DNA of 52,351 bases from Leucocoprinus leucothites (Eukaryota; Basidiomycota; Agaricomycetes; Agaricales; Agaricaceae). A program made the position numbers and the translations under genes. This document shows positions 35,791 to 47,300 of this stretch, one piece after another. The first letter of the stretch is position 1. Each line of letters starts with the position of its first letter. The notes below the pieces were generated by a model. It did not search any database. It was not told where the DNA came from and worked only from the letters and a program-made list of their open reading frames with translations. The stretch spans positions 1-52,351 of the forward strand of contig JAACJO010000065.1 of the NCBI GenBank assembly GCA_013368445.1. Direction: 5' to 3'.

Positions 35791-37251
35791 CTAAAGCTTC
35801 GGTCGACTCTGAGGCTCGTGGACCTTGATTACAACCTTGCCGAACTGGTCTCCACGCTTCAGTATCTCGAATCCTTCTTCCGCGGACTCTAGACCATCGA
35901 GAACATGAGAAACGAGCGGGACTATGCGATGTTGCGCGAGGAAATTCGTGGCTTCAATGAGATCTCGGCGCGAGCCCATAGTCGAGCCTAGGATACAATA
36001 TCAATTTTCGGCAGTGTCGCTAGGGCAATGAAGAATTCACCAAGTAGTTTCTGGTTCTTGAGGACGTCACGCATGGTAAATGTGATAGTCGTGGAAGCCG
36101 TCCTAAATATGGATGAGTCGGAATACATAATGATCGAGCGGAAACTGAAACGCACATTCCATAGCAAACAACCCTGCCACCTGGTTTAAGGACTCTACTG
36201 ACTTTTCCTAGTACATCACCGCCTCCAGAATCAACAACCACGTCCAGTTGCGATCGAATGGACTTCTTCAGGAGGGATGCGAGCTGCGCCGGCCATTCCT
36301 CTATGAATAGACGTGTTTGATATCAGGACACAATGAAGCGGGGGCGAGTAACTTACGGTCCTTATAATTCACCCCTCCCTTCGCGCCCGCCTGAACAGCC
36401 CTCTGGATCTTCTCAGGACTTCCACTAGTCACGTATACAGATGCGCCTTTCGCGATACATAGCTGCATTGCGATTAGAGCCACACCTCCGCCGATGCCTG
36501 TGATGAGCACGTTCTGCCCAGGCTGCACCTCGCCGTTCACCATCGCTGCTCTGTTACACGGTTGAGTGGACTGAAAATATTTGACAAGATTTGCAGGTAC
36601 CTCCAGGCTGTTACTCCGCCAAGTGGCCAAGCAGCAGCTTGCACGTCGTTCAGGTGGCTGGGGGTTGCAATAACCTGGTCCCGCTCGACAACGATGTACT
36701 CTGAGAATGTGCCAATTGGTGGGTTTGCGCCGCCCCCAAGAATTCCAAAGCTATGAGAATTTCAGCGAGAGAGAGAGTTGGTTGAGCTAGCGGACTGACA
36801 TCGATTCTGGCGCAACGGGATCATTATCCCATCCACGACTAGGAGTCAGAAAAACGCGTTTGTTCACTAGAGGATCGTCCTTTGTCCCAGACGCAATGAC
36901 TGTTCCTAGCAGACGACAAGAAGAAACGTCAGGTGAGCACACAGAGAGTCAGGAGAGAAACATACCCGCACCATCCGCCCCGAGTACACTCCCGAAAACC
37001 ACTCCAGGGTACATCCGCTTCCTAATCCATACCTTATCAGTGTTACATTGAGATTCAAAGTACGAAGCGCCTTAAAACCGACTGCTCACCTCGCGATGGT
37101 TGAATGCGACAGCCCCCGTCTTCACCAGGAGTTCTCCAGTTTTGAGTTCGGGGACGGGTCGGTCAACAAGAACTACGTCATCATATGCCGGCTTTTTCGG
37201 TGTAGGAGACTTTTGTAGAACTAGCGCCTTTGTCGTGGCTGGCAGAGACAT
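35791..37251 (-). CDS. Medium-chain dehydrogenase/quinone-oxidoreductase family (360 aa, 8 exons)
   Basis: NAD(P)H-dependent medium-chain reductase of the quinone-oxidoreductase or enoyl-reductase type, cytosolic by lack of any targeting signal. Exons 37251-37090, 37032-36966, 36905-36800, 36750-36601, 36550-36357, 36300-36156, 36102-36041 and 35987-35791 total 1083 nt in frame. The N-terminal GroES-like part has LKTGELLVKTGAVAFNHRE. The nucleotide-binding part starts VLITGIGGGVALIAMQL, with VYVTSGSPEKI and VDSGGGDVLGKV following, a Rossmann fold. The Cys/His pattern of the structural zinc site of classical alcohol dehydrogenases is not seen, which favours a zinc-free reductase. It lies 224 bp downstream of MFS permease 3 on the same strand; joint use of one substrate is possible but unproven. 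Confidence 0.88.
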
Positions 37252-37475
37252 GTACGTGTTGATTGCGCTAGTGAGTGGTGGTGGTATGAGTTCATTAGTT
37301 AATGAGCGCTAAGTACAAGCTCCAAGTGTGGGATCTCCGGCGGCTCAGATGCCGGTTTTACCGAAGGTCACCAATACTGAATTACACAACTCTATTGGGC
37401 TCTGGTTCGCGACGATCAATGCGTAAACAAACTCAAGTTTCCCTAATAAGTATTAACCCTGACTCTCCTTCGCAT

Positions 37476-39515
37476 CTAGGCGGTGGATGACACCTTTCGC
37501 CTCCGTGATATTATGCGGACGGCAAGAATACAAGCGCCCGTTGCAATCAATAGCGTCTTGAAAATCCATCGTTAGATTGGCGAATACTTCCTTAATTCTT
37601 TGTAGACCTACCCCCGAAAACACCGCCGGTCGCCACCAGTGATTTCCACTCCGGAGTGCTCCCATGATGGGCGGTCCTGAGAGAAATTAAGTGTCTCATC
37701 ATAAATACCTGAGATATAAAAATGTTCACCTATCAGCTCTGCCAGACCTGGTAATGCTCGATCGGCGGCTGATTACCTATAAGAAGGAAGCTTTGCTCAC
37801 CTGCAAATGCGAATGCAGTTCCAAGACGGAGCCTGTATTGTTAAGAATGATTGTATTCACTATGTCAAGCCCAAGCTCACCCGATCTCCTCCATGTTGTC
37901 AGTCAACATAGCGACTAGAGGTGAACACGTAGCGACAACTAATATTAAACTCTGAGTCAGCGGTATGGCAGTCATAAATGGATCACCGAACATACAAATT
38001 CCCCAGAAAAATCCGAAGACAACGCCGACAAAGACAACACTTAGGACCGACCTTATTGCCATGAAAGCAAAAACAACACCGCCACAGACGACAATCGATA
38101 CCATGGCCAGAGTGTCTACCCCTATTCTCCGAGTTAAGAAGGCACAAGCAATGCGCCCAAAAAATCCGCAGCCATTGAGGATGACGAGCTGTGGCGTTCT
38201 GTCAAGCGAACCTCTATTTATTACATTGGTACATATGCTTACTGAGTAAAACGCAAACTCCTTGCTCAGCCCATTTTCGATCGCCGCGAGCTGGAGAAAA
38301 AACAATGGAAATAATACACCTAATCCGAAAAGGGCCAGCCTGTGGACAATGAAAGTCAGTGAAAATGTCAATAAAATATTCGAACCCACCCAATAGTGAC
38401 AGTAACAAATGCAGTGTCTCTCGAGAACCGCCTCAGGGACTCCGAGTAATTGGCATAGCTCTTCGGGGGTGCGAATCTGGGTTTCATTAGATAGCAAGCC
38501 AGAATCAAGATTGCGGTAATCAAGCTGGCATAAATGCTGGAAACTATGGCGAAAGTCATATTTGGACGTTGCAACAAACTATTGAGCATGATTGGTGAAA
38601 CGACGGCTCCCAGCGATGCTCCCGCAGTCACAATTGGCATCGCTACAGCACGCTTTTTGTCGAAATACTGCGAGACGATGACCAAGGATGGAAGGTAAAT
38701 CATACCGCCGCCCAGACCCACTCCTACTCCTTGACAGAGGAACGCCTGCATACAAGTGAGATTAATCATGCACGACCGGCATCAATGACTCACTCCATAG
38801 TATTGATTATGCTTAATTAATGATAACATGAACAACGAGAGGGATATCAAAAGTGCACCGCCATACACTAAGTGCATGCTGAACGTTGTCAATTCGTGGC
38901 AGTCACCGTATAGAATGATTTACTGTCTCACCAATATCCTCGATCATATAACCTTCCAACAAACAACCCGATAGCGAAGAGCAGGAACGGACTCACACTC
39001 CCAATCCAGCTGCTCCATTCAGTTAGAAAAGCACTTGCGATGCAGTAATAATATACACACGCGATGGATGATGCCGAATATGCGGTCATGTAAATTCTAG
39101 TATAGTAATCCGTCATCAAGCAATATGAGAAAAATCTGAACCACAATGCCCGATTATCAACTAGCCTTGATAAACTCCGAATGCGCACATATATCTGATG
39201 TCGAAATCCACAGTAAGTCAATTGAGATTTTGGGCAGAAGCTATGTTTTGGTTACCCGTAGCTACAGAACTGGATAAAGAATCTGAATAGAGGCTCAATT
39301 AATGCCTGAGGATTATACGAGAAGGTAAAAGAGAAAAGCACTTACGCCCCAAGAACGACTCCCCATGCACGGAGCCCACCATCAGGATGGGCAGTCCGAT
39401 CTATACTTGGCTTGATAATGGAATTTTCTCCTTCGTCCGCTACCGAATTGTCCAAGCCTTTTTCAGGATCTTCAGGGCCACAACTGGTTACATGTTCAAG
39501 ACTCGATATACCCAT
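37476..39515 (-). CDS. Monocarboxylate-type MFS permease 3 (about 440 aa), one damaged splice junction
   Basis: Third MFS permease of the monocarboxylate transporter type. From ATG 39515 a hydrophilic tail leads to PDGGLRAW (residues 44-51). Further exons give QFCSYG, DYYTRIYMTAYSASSIA, WIGSVSPFLL, the loop SQYFDKKRAVAMP, NGLSKEFAFYS, a 3' segment PPIMGALRSGNHWWRPAVFSG, and TAG at 37476-37478. All junctions but one have clean GT-AG borders. The exception is around 39110-39200: the sequence orthologous to the FGVYQ|DYYTR junction of permease 2 has GC in place of GT at the donor and GG in place of AG at the acceptor. An alternative donor 26 bases earlier (GTGCGC) with the acceptor TTCAG restores frame but loses FGVYQ. 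The gene is otherwise intact. It lies directly upstream of the dehydrogenase gene. Confidence 0.82.
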
Positions 39516-42102
39516 GGATTCTACGATGTTGAGGAGGAGAAGTTGATGATGCAGGAGGAGTTGAGGTGCTTGATTTTAAAACGCCAGCCGGTACCAGTGG
39601 AAGGTCAGGGTTGCGGCTTTTCAATAAACCAGTACCATGAACTCATGACCTTGTCTATGTCTATCTTCGTAAGCCAATTTTCTCCTTGTGAGCTTTTCTC
39701 CGAGTACACCACACTTCTCAAATCTGCGATGAGTCATCATACCGTTTTCCCTGCTGCATATTAATGATAGTATCACTCCTAGTGCCTTTGAGCGATTCGA
39801 GAGGTCGTCCTTGATCCCCGCTGCCAGAGTATCTCGTGGATCGTCAAATAGTTGACGGCAGGACAATATCAATGACAGCCCTCTCGATCTTCCATCCAGG
39901 ATAAAATTGAAATATGGCCAGGCTCGTCGCTGATGCTGTAAATTTGTCAATCCTCAGACGCCCTTTGACAAATCTCAATGTTTGACCTCCAAATGAAATA
40001 CATCTGACCATGAATGTCGTTTTCAGGGTTGTTTATCCAATCTATCGCTAACTGGGATGTCACAGAGTTCCTGGTTGTTCCTTTAAGGCATCCTAGTTGC
40101 TAATAGGAATTAAACATCACCCAGAGTATTCATCTTGGAGGATGAGAAAACATAGAATCTTTGTCAGAAGATTCGAGATATTGGACTTGGATATGTGGGA
40201 GGTCGTGAGCTAAGCGTTGTATCAGTACCCATTCTGTAGTGTTCCGTATGTAGCTCGCCAGTCACTCAGCGCCACCACCAAGTCATTCTCACTTTCATGT
40301 ACCTCATTTAAGATGAAGACCGCTTTCCCAGTCCACGCCACCGCTCTTTCCGAAATCGATTATGGTTTGGAATATAGTTCCAGTATACTCGCAAAGATAG
40401 CTCGAAAGAGTCGAGCTGATTCCAGAGAAAGGTTGGCTAGCTGATTGGATCTACGTAACTTGAAATTGAATTGAACGGTTTCCAGAGCGCTTACAGTAAC
40501 ATGGATTTCGAACTTTCTCAAAAGCTGACCCTCATTTTTCACAGGTGTCCACATGTCCAACAGGTATATAGTGATTAAGTTTCTTGTCCCCTATGCTCTT
40601 ACTGTGGCCAGTCAAGAGATCTAGGACGTTTTGAGTGCCGTGCGACTAAATTGCCGGATGTTGCCGTCTGCGTGCCGCCTGTTACGGTGTGTTCACCCAT
40701 CTCTTCCCCTTTACCAAAACGCACCTCAAGTACTTTCGATGTTTGAATCATTACGAATTACAACAATAAATTCTGGAATCAATGAAACTACGTATACCAG
40801 GATCCACTAACGTCGGGCTCGGAAAACCGCCATAGTGAACCATCGACACTGGTGCAGGGCTTACTCCCCCGCTCTCGTCTTCCCACTTATTCGCGTGATA
40901 GGGATATCGGTGCGTCGCAACAGATGAAGTATACTCTTCCCTTCCCCCAGGCCCTGGGTCGTAGAGCTCATGAAAAATCACTGGGCGGTGCTGCTGCCAC
41001 GTTGTAAGTTGGAACTTTTTGCGAACCCCCAACACACCTGAATTTACTGTATTGCCTGGTTGCCTTCGTGCCGTTGACAGATGCTTTGTGTCCAACTACA
41101 GGAGAATAAACTTCGGCGAATCGTTTGCTTTGCCGGGTTTGTCATCCTGGGCCATGCTACAGTCCTAGATTTGAAATCTACTCTCGGCACTGGTACCACC
41201 ACCAAACGAGGGAGGATGGGAAGCGGAATTTGCTCTCCTTCACTTATAGGGTTGTTAGGCTTGATACGGAAACACGAGGTGGCACGCAAAAGCATGTTGG
41301 ATTCTCACCTACCGATCTGCGTTAATCATATTCACTGCGTAGTTTGAACGGTGGGCAAGATGGGCGAGCGAATCATCTGGCTGGCGCCACCGACAATGAT
41401 CTTCACCTATGACAGCTTTCCCTCGCCGTTCCCTTGAAATAATGGTTCAGTCCGAAACTATTTCAACGAGTCGATGTCTTTGGTGTCGAGCTCTCAGGAA
41501 CTCTACTTGCAGCGAGATACTATTGGAAACCCTCTCTTACTGAATATAAAAACCCTTTTCCCCCTTCTTTCAATATAGGATGGCTGCCCTGGGTTCATTC
41601 GCTAGATGGGACCATATCTTCTTCGACAGTCGATCTGAGTGCCATATTTCGACTATAACTTCTGGTCTGCTGATACTACATATAAACAAGCCTCAAATAC
41701 CTTCCCCAAAAAAGCTCGACCTTAAGCCGTTATCTCGGGACTCTTAGCTTCGTCTTCATGGTCGCCGGGTACACATCGTGATGATCTTTAGTCTTATCCG
41801 CGGAGCGGGCATAGAAGGAAGTGAGTGTTTTCCTCTAGCCATGAAAGGCTTCGTCTTTCGTGATGTCTGAGAACCAACAAAATTCGCGTGTATCAAATTC
41901 GCTTCTACCACTTTCCTGCCGCTTGCCATCCTCCCATGGTTAAGTCACATGCTGACACAATCTGTGTTAACTGTGGAGCATGAGGCTCGCAAATCCTAAA
42001 CGGGTAATCATCCACTCAGCCCCCACCCAGCGGCATCTCATGTATAAGCCATGGCTCGAATATTCACTTCCCCACCGGGGAACATGTCGAACACGGGGTC
42101 TC
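39516..42102. other. Gene-poor stretch with decayed coding scraps
   Basis: No complete gene found. Minus-strand pieces look partly coding: about 39950-39620 (FDDPRDTL within it), about 40370-40220 (AWTGKAVFILNEVHESENDL and ALSDWRATYGTLQNGY), 40560-40360 (TPVKNEGQLLRKFEIHV) and 41295-40751. I could not join them. They may be remains of one or two genes or exons of a fast-evolving gene. Confidence 0.4.
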
Positions 42103-42108
42103 TATAAA
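42103..42108 (+). promoter_or_regulatory. TATA box candidate
   Basis: CTATAAAATT, 78 bases before the ATG at 42186, good spacing for a fungal core promoter. It supports transcription of the small gene that follows. Confidence 0.35.
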
Positions 42109-42185
42109 ATTACATTGGTGAGTCGTGATCAACCCAAGTGTAGTTTTTCAATCGTTTGTTTCAACTCAACAATTCATGAAGAACG

Positions 42186-42881
42186 ATGATATTTCTCGCT
42201 TTCATCTTTATCTCTCTCCCTGTCTTTTCTAGTGTGGCACCAACCTCACCGAATGCTTGTGCTTCAAGCTTTATACATCACCAGAGCGAACACGAAGTGG
42301 CGTCTGGTTCAGGGAAAGCCTGGCACTTCCCGTGGAGTCGCTCCCGTAATCTCATCGATAAGCTCCTCAGACAAACACATGTTATCAGTGATGTAGTGGG
42401 GAAGGTGGCGGTGGTGGACGGCCTCTGCCGGGAATCCGAGGAGGTGGGCTCACAGAGTTGCTCCCAGGCGGGGACATAGTCTATTAGGTTCCTTAAAGTG
42501 GTGTTGGTGGTTCAGGCTGCGCCAATCAAGAGGAGGATATAGATGCAGCTTCTATCGGCGGTGACAATGCAATTGATGAAGAGGGGAAGAATGGAAAGTA
42601 TTCAGGGCAGAAAATGAGAAGGAAAGAAGCTCTCGTAGAGTTTCTCAGATGGAGGTATTCTTAGCAGTCTCCTCGGTCTTGATCTCTTACATCCTGTTGT
42701 TGATTTGTTATATGACAGTCATGAGCTAGACAATTCCTGCCCAATACGAATGCCGGTATTTCTCTTTTTGTACTACATAATCTTGTGCGTGCTCTACTAT
42801 AGTCCATCATTATTTGCTGTTTAGAATTATTTGACATTATCCTTCCTTTTGATGTCTGGCATGACTCGCTATTATCGTTAA
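42186..42881 (+). CDS. Possible small secreted protein, unrecognised (4 exons proposed)
   Basis: ATG 42186 opens with a clear signal-peptide-like stretch, MIFLAFIFISLPVFSSVA, followed by a polar region to a stop at 42477-42479. A second coding-looking frame, 42499-42654, reads SGVGGSGCANQEEDIDAASI and KMRRKEALVEFLRW, then splices cleanly to 42719-42755 and 42825-42881 (GT-AG at both introns), ending TAA. The link between the first frame and the second is not settled: the obvious 53-nt intron (GTGGGC...AAAG) puts the second exon out of phase, and a phase-correct one needs a weak donor. The family is not recognised. The gene may be real with a different junction, or two unrelated pieces. Confidence 0.35.
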
Positions 42882-44363
42882 TTTCGACGATACAAGCTCG
42901 ATACTAGTACGAACATTTCTCATTGGGCTACGTTTGTGTTTCTTCATTGCTTGGAATTTTGAATTATTGTGCTTAATACATAGAATTTGAGGACAAGAGC
43001 TCGACAAGAGATATCGTCAACATGGACAAAAAAACCCTGATCTCCGTGCAACGGACTTTTTCTAAATCTTAGCAGTGGCGTAGAACCCCAAAATCTTATG
43101 TTTACGTCCGAAATGATTGGATCCATATGAGAAAAATGCTTCAAACTAGCCAAGCTAACTGAGGAGCACGAAGTGATTCTAGTTGATTATCGTAGCTGCG
43201 GATTGACACAGATGCCTATGAAAACGATCATGAATGAGGTAAAAACCCGAGTATCCCTTGTCGAGATCAACTCCTGAACGGCTCCAACAAGAGTGGAGGG
43301 TCGTTCGACTGTAGTCAGATATTTGTAGATTCTAGACCCCAAAACCTTAACATCCGAAACCCACGACTCGACGCGGGATTCCCAAGGCAGTGTCAACATG
43401 TGAAAATGCAGTACCTGAAAGCTTGGTAGGAATCAAGATGATGCGTTATGGTAGGGTAAAGTCGGGATAGAGACTATCATTTAGCCTCGTTTAGTCGAAA
43501 TGCAGCTTCATCGAGTATGGACTCGCAGCTTGTAAGTATGACGTTCAGAATAAGACTACTCGGATGCAGTTGGCCGCAGCACGATCTTCCAAAGTGGAGA
43601 AACACCCTTGATAAAGGATCGATAACTCACTAAATACCTAAACGCGCCAGCAGGTATACAATCGGCTTCGATTAGAGTTGTGTTTTTACCTAACAGAGTC
43701 GACGTCACTAGTTGGGTCTGGAAAAAGGAGTGCAGTGTCGGCGTGATCGTACGTTAGTGTGGGTGCTCCATATACCGAAACTCGGGAGAAGTTCCAAATA
43801 AGCTCACGGCATAACGATCAAGAGCACCTTCTGGTACAAGTCCAGGCGCGTCGCGTCGGGGGTCTAGCCCTCCGCGGAGTCGTGCACAGGATATCGTTTA
43901 TCAGAGTATAGCTCTATGATAGAGAGTGTGCAGTGCAGGGAGGAAGATTAGATGGTCCCGGAGCCGAGCATTGTTCCTGGGCGGTAACGGACGATCGGTG
44001 TATATTTAGAGTATCACGGGCGGGCTGAGGCGGGGGGTCGGCAGTACCCGGGCCAAGGTGGTCTAGACCGGGCCTAGGCCCAGCCTCGACTCTTGCCAAA
44101 ACAGGGTGAGCGAAAGGACGACCTATGCACTGGCGTAGTGGGCGTAGGTGAAGAGTGTCAACAATTTGAATGGTAAATCTGACGGAACGAAGGCCGAGTG
44201 TTCAGAGTGGTATTGGAAGCGTGGTTCGTGTGGTGGTAGAAGGAGAGACCGGATATGGGAGGCGCGGGAGAAGAATATGAGCGTGGGAATGGATAGGAAG
44301 GGGTGGAGTCTGGGTAGATGAAAGAGGCCAAGTATGTCGTTTTTTCAGACTGTTCGTTAAAGG
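42882..44363. other. Intergenic, no gene seen; presumed SKN7 promoter
   Basis: Two short minus-strand frames (43153-42944 and 43399-43187) share a degenerate motif and nothing else recognisable. The last several hundred bases before 44364 should hold the SKN7 promoter; they are GC-rich near 43990-44100 without a clear TATA box. Confidence 0.35.
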
Positions 44364-47300
44364 ATGGATGGCAGCATCCAAGGATCCTCAAGACCTGCCC
44401 ACTTTCTCCGTCCAAACAACGACAATCACCTCCGCTATTCAGACCACTCACCAACCACTACTACGACTCCCACCACACATAATTCCTGGGATTCAAAGCA
44501 CGAGCACCAGTCATCCATGAACCAGCACGGAGATCCCTCGTCGTCCCATGATGACCCTATGCCTTCTACCTCTGACTTTGTCAAGAAGCTATACAAGTGC
44601 GTCTACTCGATACTCTTGCCTAGATACAGGCATTCATCGCTCTGTTGCTTCGTAGGATGCTCGAGGACCCGGCGTTTCAGAGTGTCGTGTCGTGGGGACC
44701 CCAAGGGGACTGCTTCGTTGTCAAAGTGCGCTTGCTACTGGTTCTCGATCGTCCGTTCAATGTACTAATCTGATCTCACACTATGACAGGACATGAACGA
44801 ATTCACGAAATCCATTCTTCCGCGGATGTTCAAGCACTCCAACTTTGCCTCTTTCGTTCGTCAGCTGAACAAGTACGACTTTCATAAAGTCAAGAACACA
44901 GATGACAATCAGTTTGGAGAGCACGTATGTCGCTACATGTACCGTTGTTATCTCTGCTTACTTTACACATAGAGCTGGACGTTTCGCCATCCTGATTTCC
45001 ACGCGGACAGGCGAGATGCTCTCGAAAACATCAAGCGCAAAGTCCCCGCTCAGCGTAAAGCACAACAAGCCGCAGCCGCAGCTGCTGCTGTTGCACAGAC
45101 ACACGTTCAGCTAAGTCTTCCCTCCCTTGGCGGGTCTGGCGGCCCCGGTCCTTCATCACTCCTCGGAGGAGCGAGTACAAATCAAACTTCCTCAGCACAC
45201 ATACAAGCCCAGAATCAACTTCAGATTGAACAGCTGCTACTTGAAGTGAAGAGGCTAAGGGAAGAGGGTGATGATTTGAGAGGAAGGGTAGGGGTCCTCG
45301 AGAGAAATTATCAGAGTGTCCTTGTGGAGATGGTTGGCTTTCAGCGAGGGATGGCACAGCAGGATGGGTTAATGCAGAGCTTGATTTCGTATTTCCTGGG
45401 AAATGAGAACGGTAAGTGTTTTTGAGCCTGTTCTTTGCATGTTGTGCTCTGGTTCGACACGCCTCCTCTCCGTGGTACAATGGCCGGCACCGTTGTCTGA
45501 GCTAGACTGGTGTATCCTTTCGTCGCGCTGGTGGTTTGCTTTTTGTTGTTTTCCTCATGTCTTTTGCTTTGCGTCGCTTTTCGCTATAACAATGTCCTAT
45601 TCTCGCGTTTGGCACCGTGCCTCCCAGCTCCACCCACTTTCACCCTATTTTTCTTACCTATTTCCTCTCATCCCATTTCCTTCGGAGGTCAACCTTAAAA
45701 AGCCATTCCTTCTCTCTTTTTTTTCCCTCCTTCCCACCCTTTCTTCTTTTCCCATCTTCGAAGAAATGGTTGTATATCACAGAGACCGAGGATTTAGAAC
45801 CATCCTTGCGTAGATCCCAAGAATCGAGAAGTTTTAATGTTATTCATATATCCTTATATCCTGATGCGTACACTTGGAGACGTTGATTTTTTTTCCTTCT
45901 TTCTTTTGTCTCCTTGTATGCGCATCATTTTTGATTATTGGGACGAGAGGGCCTAGGCTGTTCTCGACCGAGCGCGAGCCTGCCAAGGAGGATGTTGATT
46001 ATGCCCCTCGCTTACGCTTTTTATCCCCTCGTGTCCATTTTAGTTTCTATGTTCTTGTTCTTCTAATTACGGTTCCCGATCTCGCATGAGTGCGATGGGA
46101 TCGGAAGATCTCGAGCACTACTTGCACTCTCATGCCGATGTTGCAGTTTTGCTGACGTCCCAATTTTGTTTTTATTCTCTCGGACTTTCCCTTCCGTCTG
46201 GGACGGATCATACTCTACCGTTCATGCAACTGTTCGGTTTCTATCTCTACGATACAACACTCGTACGTGTTCCTTCACAGGCAAACTTAAATCACTTGGC
46301 CCTTCAAATCTTCTAAACCCACAATCAACACCATCAGCGTCAATCCTTCCTCCATCGTCCTTATTCCCTCCCACCGATCTGTCAAATTCCCAACCATCGC
46401 AACATTCGCCACGGCGTCCGTCGGGCTCAGGTTCTCCTCAGCAAAGTGTTCATTCCCAACCGACAACAAGTGGATATGCGGGTGGAGGTGGAGGACGAGG
46501 AGGGTATGACGCGGCTGGGTCCATGATACCTCCGCCATCTATGTCGATCCCGTCCATGAATGTGGGGAAGGCGTCATTGATGCAGATGAGTGAGATTAGT
46601 AGACGCCTAGGCAGCACGAGTGGACCAGGGAGTTGGAATGCAGAGGAAAATTCTTCACAAGGGCAGAGTGCGAGCAGTAGCAATAATGGTGGTGCGAGTG
46701 GAATTGGTGGGTTGTTCTCGATGGGGAGTTTAGTTGGGATGTCGAAGAATGAGGCGATTATGAGAATTGAAGAGATGTATAGGGCGAGGATGAATAGTGC
46801 TTCGTCTGCCCTTGCTGGAAACTCTAATGCGCAGACACAATGGGCGTCTCCGTCAAGTCCGATAACGTCCAGATCACAACAGGTTGGTGCCACTCCCAAT
46901 ACCGCCACTTCCTCTCGTGGTTATAGCTTACCCGAAGCATCGTCCTACCCCTCATCCTCCCAATCACAACCACAGCAACCACCAACTCAGCGACCACCAA
47001 GTGCATCATTCTGGAGTTTTACACAAAGCTTAGCAGATGAGGAATCTTCCAGTGCGCTGGGGCATGAAGGATTACAAGTATGCACTATCGGACAATTCAT
47101 TCCTCGGAATTCGGCCGACCAAGTGTCGTCGTCATCGCCTTCTGGTACGGGTGCGACAAATTGGAATTTTGATCCTACTCCTCTTACTTCTGGTTCGTCG
47201 ACATCTGGGGCGTATGCTTCAGCTTTCCCTACGGGAACGAGTGGGCTGAGACTTGGAGATGGGGTTGTCGGTGAGAAGAGAATGGGAGAAGGGAGAATGG

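Noticed and set aside
45403..45886. Frames of up to 136 codons inside the SKN7 intron
   Set aside because: They derive from pyrimidine-rich tracts (Phe, Leu, Ser, Pro) and show no domain or signal.
46166..46280. N-terminal extension of SKN7 exon 5, or a separate gene starting there
   Set aside because: The frame opens with TTG and has no ATG before exon 5; the acceptor at 46280 joins exon 4 in phase.
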